Positions 13,752 to 19,494 of a DNA stretch of 20,718 nt are shown here, one piece after another. The stretch is from the NCBI GenBank assembly GCA_031276435.1, contig JAISNB010000010.1, forward strand, positions 1 through 20,718, in the 5' to 3' direction. How positions within the stretch are numbered: the stretch's first letter is position 1; every line of letters begins with the position of its first letter. A program made the translations under genes and the position numbers. The notes under the pieces are model-generated. The model had not been told where the DNA came from. It saw only the letters and a list, made by a program, of their open reading frames with translations, and did no database searches. The stretch is from Burkholderiaceae bacterium (GTDB lineage Bacteria; Pseudomonadota; Gammaproteobacteria; Burkholderiales; Burkholderiaceae_C).

Positions 13752-15442
13752 CAGCATCATCTGCCCACCGCCGTCCGGCCTGCCCGCCCTCGCCCGCGAA
13801 ACCCGTTGTGTGGAGCATCTCCGGCGCCGACAGCGGCGGCGGCGCGGGCCTGGCCGCCGACCAGCGCGCCGCCCACGCCTTTGGCGCGCACCTGTGCCCG
13901 GTGGTCGCCGCCGTCACCGCGCAAAACTCCACCGCCGTGGCGCAAGTGATGCCCGTCACGCCCCAGGTACTGGACGCGCAACTGGCCGCACTGGCCGCCG
14001 ACATGCCGCCCGCCGCCATCAAAGTCGGCCTGCTCGGCAGCGCAGGCAACGTACACGTGGTAGCGCGCTGGGTCGACCGGCTGCGCGCCCGGCACCCGCA
14101 ACGCGCGCTGCCACTGGTGGTTGACCCGGTACTGGGCGCAACCACGGGCAAAGGCTTTGCCGACGCCGACACCCTGGCCGCCCTGGCGCGCCACCTGCTG
14201 CCGCGCGCCACGCTCATCACACCCAACGCCGCCGAAGCCGCGCGCCTGGCCGCCGCCCTGCGCATCAAGCTCAACCCGATCGACGGCAATGGCAGCCACC
14301 TGCCCGCGCTGGCCGCCGCCCTGCACGAGGCGGGCGCGCAAGCCGTATGCATCACCGGCGGCGACCTGCCCGCCACCGCAACTGCACAAACACAATCCCC
14401 ACAAAAATCGCTCTGGGCGCTGGACTGGGCCGACACCCCGCAGGCGCGCGGCTGGCTGGCGCTGCCGCGCATCCAGACGCCGCACACGCACGGCACCGGC
14501 TGCACTTTTGCCACCAGCGCTGCCGCCGCGCTCGCCCTCGGCCACCCCGCAGCCGACGCGCTGGTACTCGCCAAAATGGCCACCGCGCACGCACTGCGCC
14601 ATGGCTGGCCAGCAGGGCAGGGCGCCGGGCCGGTGGGCGCGTGCGCCGGATTCGGCACCGACCCCGCCCTCATGCCCACCATGTCCTGGGGAAACGATGC
14701 CGAATTTGAAAACTGCCTGAACCAGTGCCGCGCGCGCACGCGCGCCAAAGCGCTCTGGGGCATCTACCCCATCGTCGACAATGCCCAGCGCGCGGCGCAA
14801 ATGGCGGCCCAGGGCGCGAAACTGGTGCAACTGCGCATCAAAACACCGCAGCAACCCGACGCCGACTGGCACATCGCCCTGCGGCAAAACATCGCCCAGG
14901 CACACGCGGCCTGCCGCGCGGCTGGAGCCACACTGGTCGTCAACGACCACTGGCCCCTGGCCCTGCAACTTGCGCAAACCGAAGGCAGCGCCGACAACCT
15001 GGCCGTGCACCTGGGACAAGAAGACCTGCTGGCCCTCAGCGCCCGCCAGCGCGCCCAACTGGCCGCCAGCAAACTGCGCCTGGGCATCAGCAGCCACAGC
15101 CTGTGGGAGTTGGCCCGCGCGCGCGGCTTGCGGCCCGCCTACATCGCCTGCGGCCCCGTATGGCCCACACTCACCAAAGCCATGCCCTGGAAAGCGCAGG
15201 GCCTGGACAACCTGGCCTGGTGGGCGCGCATGGCGGGCTGCCCCGTCGTCGCCATCGGCGGCATCCTGCAACCCGCGCAAGCCACGCAAGCCGCGCAAAG
15301 CGCCGCCGCCGTCTGCGTGCTGCGCGGCCTGGACACCTCGCCCCGGCACACCCTGGCGCACTGGCAAACCGCCTGTGCCCAGGGCCACGGCAGCGCCCCG
15401 CGCCCGCGTCCGCCCGCCTTGCCGCATGCGGTGCTCGATTGA
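13748..15442 (+). CDS. thiDE: Bifunctional HMP-P kinase / thiamin-phosphate synthase (ThiD-ThiE fusion)
   Basis: A 564-residue fusion. The N-terminal half (about 20-300) is a ThiD-type kinase that phosphorylates HMP phosphate: VWSISGADSGGGAGLAADQR, AVTAQNS, AIKVGLLGS, VVDPVLGATTGKG, LITPNAAEAARL, and the anion-hole motif HGTGCTFATSAAAALALG. The C-terminal half (about 338-550) is a ThiE-type synthase that joins pyrimidine and thiazole: IYPIVDN, KLVQLRIKT, LVVNDHWPLAL, VHLGQEDL, LRLGISSHSLWEL, YIACGPVWPTLTK and PVVAIGGI. Between them (about 300-337) lies a linker FGTDPALMPTMSWGNDAEFE. ATG 13748 overlaps the thiG stop (ATGA). The two halves together finish TMP assembly at the end of the operon. 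The first glycine-rich loop reads SGADSGGGAG where most ThiD have GSDSGGGAG. Confidence 0.95.
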   Translation: MTASSAHRRPACPPSPAKPVVWSISGADSGGGAGLAADQRAAHAFGAHLCPVVAAVTAQNSTAVAQVMPVTPQVLDAQLAALAADMPPAAIKVGLLGSAGNVHVVARWVDRLRARHPQRALPLVVDPVLGATTGKGFADADTLAALARHLLPRATLITPNAAEAARLAAALRIKLNPIDGNGSHLPALAAALHEAGAQAVCITGGDLPATATAQTQSPQKSLWALDWADTPQARGWLALPRIQTPHTHGTGCTFATSAAAALALGHPAADALVLAKMATAHALRHGWPAGQGAGPVGACAGFGTDPALMPTMSWGNDAEFENCLNQCRARTRAKALWGIYPIVDNAQRAAQMAAQGAKLVQLRIKTPQQPDADWHIALRQNIAQAHAACRAAGATLVVNDHWPLALQLAQTEGSADNLAVHLGQEDLLALSARQRAQLAASKLRLGISSHSLWELARARGLRPAYIACGPVWPTLTKAMPWKAQGLDNLAWWARMAGCPVVAIGGILQPAQATQAAQSAAAVCVLRGLDTSPRHTLAHWQTACAQGHGSAPRPRPPALPHAVLD

Positions 15443-15446
15443 GCCG

Positions 15447-15469
15447 CAAAAGCAAAGCGCGTGCTTTTG
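15447..15469 (+). terminator. Possible terminator of the thi operon
   Basis: CAAAAGCA, loop AAGCGCG, TGCTTTTG forms a perfect 8-bp stem starting five bases after the thiDE stop. The tail TATTTGAAAG has few T, so termination may be weak. Confidence 0.5.
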
Positions 15470-15529
15470 TATTTGAAAGCCAAATCAAATACCGAAGCCT
15501 TTGCTACGTACCCCCGCAATCGTCATTGC

Positions 15530-15582
15530 CTCTTGGAAGAGCCGGCACGCACGGCGCATCCATATTCTTTATCTTCGCCCCT
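15530..15582 (-). repeat. GAGGGTAAAGAATATGAATG-family repeat (inverted)
   Basis: CTTGGAAGAGCCGGCACGCA, then CGGCGCATCCATATTCTTTA and TCTTCGCCCC. On the minus strand this is the same unit as at 2181 and 8695. It directly flanks the MITE-like element on its left. Confidence 0.7.
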
Positions 15583-15587
15583 TGAGC

Positions 15588-15890
15588 ATAGGCATCTACA
15601 CAGCGGAGGGAGTGTGGGCGGCGATTTCTTCCGCAAACCCCAAAACGCGCGTCATTGCGAGGGGCTTTGGCTCCGTGGCAATCCATACGGCGTTTGCGCA
15701 GGAACGCTGTTTTTTCTGGGTACGGCGTGGCGCACCGGCCTGCAGGGGTTGCTTTACGCGGAACCATCATCTTCTGTAGGGGCGGGTTTCAAACCCGCCC
15801 CTGCGTACTCGCGCGGGGAAACGCACGAGAGAAACCAGCGGGCCGGATGCCCGCGCACCCAGAATATCTGCCCGCTGTGTAGATGCCTAT
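15588..15890 (-). mobile_element. MITE-like element, copy 2 (303 bp, inverted)
   Basis: Perfect 17-bp terminal inverted repeats: ATAGGCATCTACACAGC at 15588-15604 and its inverse at 15874-15890. Read on the minus strand, the interior aligns along its whole length with 330-592. Shared parts include GGCCCGCTGGTTTCTCTCGT, the palindrome GGGGCGGGTTTGAAACCCGC, and CCCAGAAAAAAC followed by TGCGCAAACGCCGTATGG. It is about 40 bp longer because a REP-like palindrome sits inside (15650-15686). The flanks share only CCTTG, so a target duplication is uncertain here. No transposase is encoded. Confidence 0.78.
15650..15686 (+). repeat. REP-like palindrome nested in MITE-like copy 2
   Basis: CGTCATTGCGAGGGGCTTTG, then GCTCCGTGGCAATCCAT. 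In copy 1 the corresponding point (near 533-540) reads CGTATGGTTTGCGG without it. Confidence 0.78.
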
Positions 15891-15891
15891 A

Positions 15892-15942
15892 CCTTGGAAG
15901 AGCAGGCACGGCGAATCCATATTCTTTACCCTGCACTCTTTG
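15892..15942 (-). repeat. GAGGGTAAAGAATATGAATG-family repeat (inverted)
   Basis: CCTTGGAAGAGCAGGCACGG, then CGAATCCATATTCTTTACCC. It flanks the right end of MITE-like copy 2 directly, so the element sits between two tandem units. Confidence 0.7.
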
Positions 15943-16000
15943 GGGAGGAAGAGAAAAAGCGCGGCGCAGACAAAAAGGACATCACCCAAATAAAAGCCGC

Positions 16001-16037
16001 ATGGATTGCCACGGGACCAAGTACCCTCGCAATGACG
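16001..16037 (-). repeat. REP-like palindrome
   Basis: ATGGATTGCCACGGGACCAA, then GTACCCTCGCAATGACG. Inverse orientation relative to 16203. Confidence 0.75.
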
Positions 16038-16091
16038 GGGGAAGGATATGTCTCGCAACATTCTTGCGGCTACGCGCCCCTGCACCGCCCT

Positions 16092-16150
16092 TGCCCTTGG
16101 AAGCACAGGCACGACACATCCATATTTTTTACCCTCGCCCCCGTGGGGGA
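16092..16150 (-). repeat. GAGGGTAAAGAATATGAATG-family repeat (inverted)
   Basis: CCTTGGAAGCACAGGCACGA, then CACATCCATATTTTTTACCC and TCGCCCCCGTGGGGGAGAGG. The unit runs into the CCCTCTCCC-type palindrome. Confidence 0.65.
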
Positions 16151-16202
16151 GAGGGTTGGGTGAGGGGGATTTCTGCTACCAACAAGCAATATCCAAACTC
16201 CC

Positions 16203-16238
16203 CGTCATTGCGAGGAGCGAAGCGACGCGGCAATCCAG
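16203..16238 (+). repeat. REP-like palindrome (best consensus copy)
   Basis: CGTCATTGCGAGGAGCGAAG, then CGACGCGGCAATCCAG. This is the form closest to the consensus known from many proteobacterial genomes. Confidence 0.8.
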
Positions 16239-16263
16239 AAATCCAGACACACGCACCATGCCA

Positions 16264-16303
16264 CAAAACAAAACGCTGCGGCAGCGGGGCGACTGCCACA
16301 GCG
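16264..16303 (-). terminator. Intrinsic terminator of the second secreted-protein gene
   Basis: On the minus strand CGCTGTGGCAG, loop TCGCCCCG, CTGCCGCAGCG (11-bp stem, one G-T pair) is followed by TTTTGTTTTG. It lies about 40 bases after the stop codon at 16342-16344. Confidence 0.85.
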
Positions 16304-16341
16304 CTTTATCAGTCAGGTCTCATGCCAAACAGCGGTATCGT

Positions 16342-17226
16342 TCAAGCGCGCTGATTGCGAAACCCGAGCAAGGTCATGACGGACAGCAAGGCCGCCAGCG
16401 CCAGCAGCCAGCCTGTGGAGTTGGCGGGCACTGCCGCACCGAAAGGCGCAGCGGGCGCCATGAAACACGCACCACTGCCCGGCGTAATGGCATTCAGCGC
16501 CGCTTGGGCAATCTTGCCAGTGTTGACGGTGCTGACATAGCCGTTCAAGTCGGCAATGAAGAAAAGGCAAGCGCCTTGCGGCACATTACTGCCATCCAGA
16601 TAAGATTCTGTTTGAGGCACGAAAATGGCGGCTGCCGTCACGGTTGATCCTGGCGCTGGCAGGGGAGTGCCCGGCATCAAATACAAGGCATTGTCCGTCG
16701 GCACGCCGCTATAGGGAAAAAGCCAGTGATTGTAATAAGGGTTGAGATCCGCGGAAGCAAAATCGGACTGGTATTTGCTGTTCGTATTGAGTTGCAGCGC
16801 GGCATTGAGGGTTCCAGTGGAACTTTCCTGATTAAGTGTCCACGCTTTTGAATTGCCAATCACGCTGAAACCCGATACGTATGGCCCCGATGCGGGCGAA
16901 CGGCTGTCGGCAAAGATGAAAAATGCCTGGGCCGCCCGGGTCTTGGCTGCCTGTTCCAGAACCGACACATTCGATGCGTGAATGGCCTCGTACATCGCGC
17001 AGACGGCTACAATGTCGTAGGCCGGGGCGAAATCCGCCATGGTAAGCGTGCCAGCCGCATTCATATTGGTTTTGACGTCCACTGGCGTCGCACTGATGGT
17101 CTGGAATTCCTGGATGCAATTGCTTGTCATTGTGACCGCATCAGGGTGAGAGGACGGGTTTTCCGTTGTGGTCAGCACCAGAATACGGGCTGCCAGTGCC
17201 GGGGAGGCAAGCATGAACCCAAGCAA
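16342..17226 (-). CDS. Secreted protein with C-terminal sorting-type tail; 5' end out of frame at a 13-unit repeat
   Basis: A protein of unknown function, 294 residues from the first in-frame start (TTG 17226). The signal peptide reaches further back in the same frame: KNFRKWKIFNHHLACRVS, then ILLLGFMLASPALA. No ATG, GTG or TTG lies in frame before its hydrophobic core. Upstream, ATG 17356 with GAGG six bases before it opens another frame into the 13-unit repeat at 17290-17354. One unit more or two fewer would join the frames (339 or 334 residues). The mature part starts ARILVLTTTENPSSH and has paired cysteines (SNCIQEF, AVCAMYE, GACLFF, GACFMAP) that may form disulfides. The C-terminus has AVPANSTG, a hydrophobic stretch WLLALAALLSVMTLLGF, and a basic RNQRA end, resembling PEP-CTERM/IPTL-CTERM sorting tails. 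GC is lower than in the core genes. Confidence 0.75.
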   Translation of the reverse strand: MLGFMLASPALAARILVLTTTENPSSHPDAVTMTSNCIQEFQTISATPVDVKTNMNAAGTLTMADFAPAYDIVAVCAMYEAIHASNVSVLEQAAKTRAAQAFFIFADSRSPASGPYVSGFSVIGNSKAWTLNQESSTGTLNAALQLNTNSKYQSDFASADLNPYYNHWLFPYSGVPTDNALYLMPGTPLPAPGSTVTAAAIFVPQTESYLDGSNVPQGACLFFIADLNGYVSTVNTGKIAQAALNAITPGSGACFMAPAAPFGAAVPANSTGWLLALAALLSVMTLLGFRNQRA

Positions 17227-17289
17227 TAAAATGGAAACGCGGCACGCAAGGTGGTGATTAAATATTTTCCATTTACGGAAATTTTTTAT

Positions 17290-17354
17290 TCTGCTCTGCT
17301 CTGCTCTGCTCTGCTCTGCTCTGCTCTGCTCTGCTCTGCTCTGCTCTGCTCTGC
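17290..17354 (-). repeat. Pentanucleotide tandem repeat, 13 perfect units (TCTGC on +, GCAGA on -)
   Basis: 65 bases, uninterrupted. On the minus strand it directly follows ATG 17356-17354 (overlapping its last base). In the current frame it encodes a QSRAE repeat ending NKKFP and stop near 17273, so the secreted-protein frame is missed. Each unit shifts the frame by two bases. Tracts of this length and purity are typical slippage hot spots. It could alternatively lie in the 5' leader (see the promoter entry). Confidence 0.93.
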
Positions 17355-17382
17355 ATTATACACCTCATTGAAGTTAGTGCAA
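17355..17382 (-). promoter_or_regulatory. Sigma70-like promoter and ribosome binding site overlapping at the start of the repeat
   Basis: On the minus strand TTGCAC (17382-17377), a 16-base spacer, then a perfect TATAAT (17360-17355). The same bases include GAGGTG (17366-17361), placed six bases before ATG 17356. If the hexamers are the real promoter, the transcript starts inside the repeat, which then lies in the leader. If GAGGTG is the ribosome binding site, the repeat is translated. Both readings make repeat length matter. Confidence 0.5.
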
Positions 17383-17418
17383 GGTTTTTCCCTGCGGATG
17401 ACCGGGATTTATGCCTGT

Positions 17419-17457
17419 GCGCAACAAAAATCCTGTTCAAATTTTTGCGCGCAACAA
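17419..17457. other. Bulged inverted repeat with flanking direct repeats upstream of the secreted-protein gene
   Basis: GCGCAACAAAAAT and ATTTTTGCGC form a stem with one bulged C. GCGCAACAA appears twice, 30 bases apart. It lies about 40-80 bases upstream of the -35-like box, so it may be a regulator site. Function not known. Confidence 0.3.
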
Positions 17458-17584
17458 GCACGGGGTGGCCAGCCAGCGGCGCGGCAGCGGCGCATGCGGC
17501 ATTGTGCTTTTTTGCGCGCGCGCCTGAACCGTGGACTGGTGCGGCACAGTGTAACCGCACTTTGGCACATGGCGCAAGAGCGTC

Positions 17585-17618
17585 TGGATTGCCACGGTGC
17601 AAAAGCCCCTTGCAATGG
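17585..17618 (-). repeat. REP-like palindrome (diverged)
   Basis: TGGATTGCCACGGTGCAAAA, then GCCCCTTGCAATGG. The most diverged member of the family. Confidence 0.6.
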
Positions 17619-17786
17619 CAGTGGTATTGCGAGCGCGGACGGGGCCATGCTGCGGTGCAGGCGCCAGCAGTTGCACTGAAATCTGAAAAACCGCGCGGCG
17701 CGGCGGGCGCTTTGCGCATTGTTTGCACAAAACCACTCCAGAAGGGGCGGCTTTGCGCCGCCTGCGTGGTGGCGGCCATAAAGTTG

Positions 17787-17817
17787 TTGACTTGGAGCGC
17801 GCTCCAACTTCCAGAAT
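17787..17817 (+). promoter_or_regulatory. MerR-type promoter with palindromic operator
   Basis: TTGACT (17787-17792), a 19-base spacer, and CAGAAT (17812-17817). The spacer contains the perfect palindrome TTGGAGCGCGCTCCAA (17792-17807). An over-long 19-base spacer with a palindrome between the boxes is the hallmark of promoters that MerR-family activators untwist. The -10 ends six bases before the ATG at 17824, so the transcript should be almost leaderless. Confidence 0.8.
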
Positions 17818-17823
17818 GGCACC

Positions 17824-18297
17824 ATGGAATCACATCTGAGTATTGCCCAGGTCGCCCGGCGCACGGGCCTGACGGCCTACACCTTGCGCTATTACGAGCG
17901 CATCGGGCTGATTGCCCCTGTGGCGCGCGCGGGTGCGGGCCAGCGGCGCTACGCGGCTTCGGACATGGCCTGGATTGAATTCCTGCTGCGCTTGCGCACG
18001 ACGCACATGCCCATCGGCAAGATGCGGGCGTTCGCAAAATTGCGCGGCGCCGGGGACTCGACGGCATCGCAGCGTCGCCAGATGCTGGAAGAACACCTGA
18101 CGCAGGTTCTTTCAGAGATCAAGGCGATGCGCCAGGCCGCGGCTGCCTTGCGGGCAAAGATCGCGCATTACCGCGCGTTCGAGCAGTCCCTGACGTCGTT
18201 GCCCTCCAATTCACTTTCTGATGAAGGACATGCTGATGAACATCGAAAACTACCGCTACGAACGCGGACTCGCAAAGCTGCGGGAGATCGACGGTGA
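17824..18297 (+). CDS. MerR-family transcriptional regulator
   Basis: A 157-residue DNA-binding protein. The N-terminal winged helix reads LSIAQVARRTGLTAYTLRYY, then ERIGLIAPVARAGAGQRRYA and SDMAWIEFLLRLRTTHMPIG. This matches MerR proteins of the NmlR/AdhR type (LRYYExxGLI..R...G.RRY). A coiled-coil dimerisation helix follows (about 85-125, LEEHLTQVLSEIKAMRQAAAALRAKIAHYRAFE). There is no metal-binding cysteine pattern, so a metal sensor is unlikely; an organic effector or stress signal is more probable. The last 20 residues overlap the next gene by 62 bases and look unconserved (RKLPLRTRTRKAAGDRR). It probably regulates its own operon through the palindrome at 17792-17807. No ribosome binding site is visible, consistent with leaderless translation. 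Confidence 0.9.
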   Translation: MESHLSIAQVARRTGLTAYTLRYYERIGLIAPVARAGAGQRRYAASDMAWIEFLLRLRTTHMPIGKMRAFAKLRGAGDSTASQRRQMLEEHLTQVLSEIKAMRQAAAALRAKIAHYRAFEQSLTSLPSNSLSDEGHADEHRKLPLRTRTRKAAGDRR

Positions 18298-18622
18298 GGC
18301 TGGCGCGCGCGTGCTGGACAGTCTGGCGGGCATCGCTCCGGACTTTGCCCGCTACCTGATCGAGTTTCCGTTTGGTGACATTTACTGCCGCCCTGGCCTC
18401 GATTTGAAGAGCCGCGAGATCGCGGTTGTGGCCGCGCTGACCGCGCTGGGCCATGCGACGCCGCAGCTCAAGGTGCACATTCAGGGCGCGCTCAATGTGG
18501 GCGTAACGCGCGCGGAAGTGGTCGAGACCATCATGCAGATGGCGGTCTACGCGGGTTTTCCGGCGGCGCTCAACGGGTTGGCGGCTGCCGGGGATGTGTT
18601 TGCCCAAGGAGAGTCGGCATGA
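18236..18622 (+). CDS. Carboxymuconolactone decarboxylase (AhpD-like) family protein
   Basis: A 128-residue protein of the CMD/AhpD-like fold. The family core is LKSREIAVVAALTALGHATP, then QLKVHIQGALNVGVTRAEVV and ETIMQMAVYAGFPAALNGLA. The REx(5)A...G...(L)xxHxxxAxxxGxTxxEVxE pattern is characteristic, with the conserved His in KVHIQGA. The CxxC pair of peroxidase-type AhpD is absent, so a decarboxylase, hydrolase or isomerase-like role is more likely than a thiol peroxidase one. Substrate unknown. ATG 18236 was chosen because AAGGA lies seven bases upstream; the gene starts inside the 3' end of the MerR gene. The stop overlaps the next start by four bases. Confidence 0.9.
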   Translation: MNIENYRYERGLAKLREIDGEAGARVLDSLAGIAPDFARYLIEFPFGDIYCRPGLDLKSREIAVVAALTALGHATPQLKVHIQGALNVGVTRAEVVETIMQMAVYAGFPAALNGLAAAGDVFAQGESA

Positions 18623-19446
18623 CCGGGTTCACCGGTGCCCGCCCGGCGATTTCGCGTTGGCTCGCGGCGTCGATGGCCTTGAGCCTGTCTTGCCTGGCCG
18701 TTGCGGCTGAAGCCGTGTATGAAGGCTTTCAGTCGCCGGTCGGGATCGCGGCCATTGCCGGACGGGCTGTTTATGTGTCCGACTGGTCGGCCAACACGGT
18801 GACGCGCATCGACAAAGATGGCACGCGCGCTGTTGTTGCCCGCGACATCCCGTCCGCGGCGGGATTGGCGGTGGGTCAGGACGGCGCGCTGTTTGTCGCA
18901 TCCTATTCGGCCAATTACATCGTGCGGATCGACCCCGACAGCGGCGCGATCCACCGGGTTGCGGAGAATCTGTCCACGCCAACGGGCATTGCCTTTGCCC
19001 GGGATGGGCGCTTGCTGGTCGCCAACCGGGGCGCGGGCCAGGTGCTTGCCGTCGACGTTTCCACGGGGCGCGCAAGTCTGGTGGCCGATGGCTTTTCGTT
19101 GCCCGTAGGCGTTGTTGAAATGGATGACGGCAGCATCGTCGTTTCCCAGTATGGCGGTCGCGTAACCCGCGTGGCGCGCGGCGGACGCAAGCAGGAGTTG
19201 GGCGCCGTGTTCAGCAGACCAGGTGTCGGCATTGCCGCGGATGGGCCGAATGCCGTTCTGGTGGTGGACAACGGCGCGGGCGTTGTGCGCAGGCTCACGC
19301 TGGACGGCAAGACGACATCCGCCGCCGTCGTGGGCGAGAAGTTGCCGGGCAGCGTTGTCGCGCTGGGCAGGGGCATCGCGGGCCAATGGCTGGTCGGCGC
19401 GTGGGGAACAGGTGCCATCCATCGATTGCCCGATGCACGGCGTTGA
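18619..19446 (+). CDS. Secreted SMP-30/NHL-like beta-propeller protein
   Basis: A 275-residue exported protein. A signal peptide is seen (SRWLAASMALSLSCLAVAAEA, cleavage near AAEA). The rest consists of repeated propeller blades with YVSDWSANTVTRIDKDG, LFVASYSANYIVRIDPDSG, LLVANRGAGQVLAVDVSTG, IVVSQYGGRVTRVARGG, VLVVDNGAGVVRRLTLDG and WLVGAWGTGAIHRLP. Each blade has the V(V/L)xxxxxxxxVxRxDxxG pattern of SMP-30/gluconolactonase and NHL families. It may act on a lactone or bind a ligand in the periplasm. The neighbouring CMD-family gene would fit an oxidative ring-opening pathway, but this is inference. ATG 18619 overlaps the previous stop (ATGA) and has AAGGAGA upstream. A 16-bp palindrome CGCCCGGGCCCGGGCG (19449-19464) follows the stop, without a T run. 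Confidence 0.85.
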   Translation: MTGFTGARPAISRWLAASMALSLSCLAVAAEAVYEGFQSPVGIAAIAGRAVYVSDWSANTVTRIDKDGTRAVVARDIPSAAGLAVGQDGALFVASYSANYIVRIDPDSGAIHRVAENLSTPTGIAFARDGRLLVANRGAGQVLAVDVSTGRASLVADGFSLPVGVVEMDDGSIVVSQYGGRVTRVARGGRKQELGAVFSRPGVGIAADGPNAVLVVDNGAGVVRRLTLDGKTTSAAVVGEKLPGSVVALGRGIAGQWLVGAWGTGAIHRLPDARR

Positions 19447-19494
19447 CGCGCCCGGGCCCGGGCGGGGCGGCTGCAAAAAACAAGGCAACAGGCG

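Larger units (their letters stand above)
15443..16263. other. Gene-free repeat island between thiDE and the second secreted-protein gene
   Basis: About 820 bases without a credible gene. In order: possible terminator (15447-15469), inverted 45-50 bp repeat unit (15530-15582), MITE-like element copy 2 (15588-15890) with a REP-like palindrome inside it (15650-15686), a second inverted unit (15892-15942), a REP (16001-16037), a third inverted unit (16092-16150), and a REP (16203-16238). Confidence 0.7.
17357..17823. other. Divergent intergenic region between the second secreted-protein gene and the MerR gene
   Basis: About 470 bases. Apart from the promoter-like bases at 17355-17382 it holds a bulged hairpin with direct repeats GCGCAACAA (17419-17427 and 17449-17457), a REP-like palindrome (17585-17618) and the MerR-type promoter at 17787-17817. 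Open frames here lack ribosome binding sites or family features. Confidence 0.55.

Noticed and set aside
17290..17354. CRISPR array or satellite
   Set aside because: The 5-bp units are contiguous with no spacers, so this is a simple sequence repeat.
17273..18067. 264-codon minus-strand frame ending in QSRAE repeats
   Set aside because: Most of it is the antisense shadow of the MerR gene. Only the last part, from ATG 17356, is relevant as the off-frame start of the secreted-protein gene.
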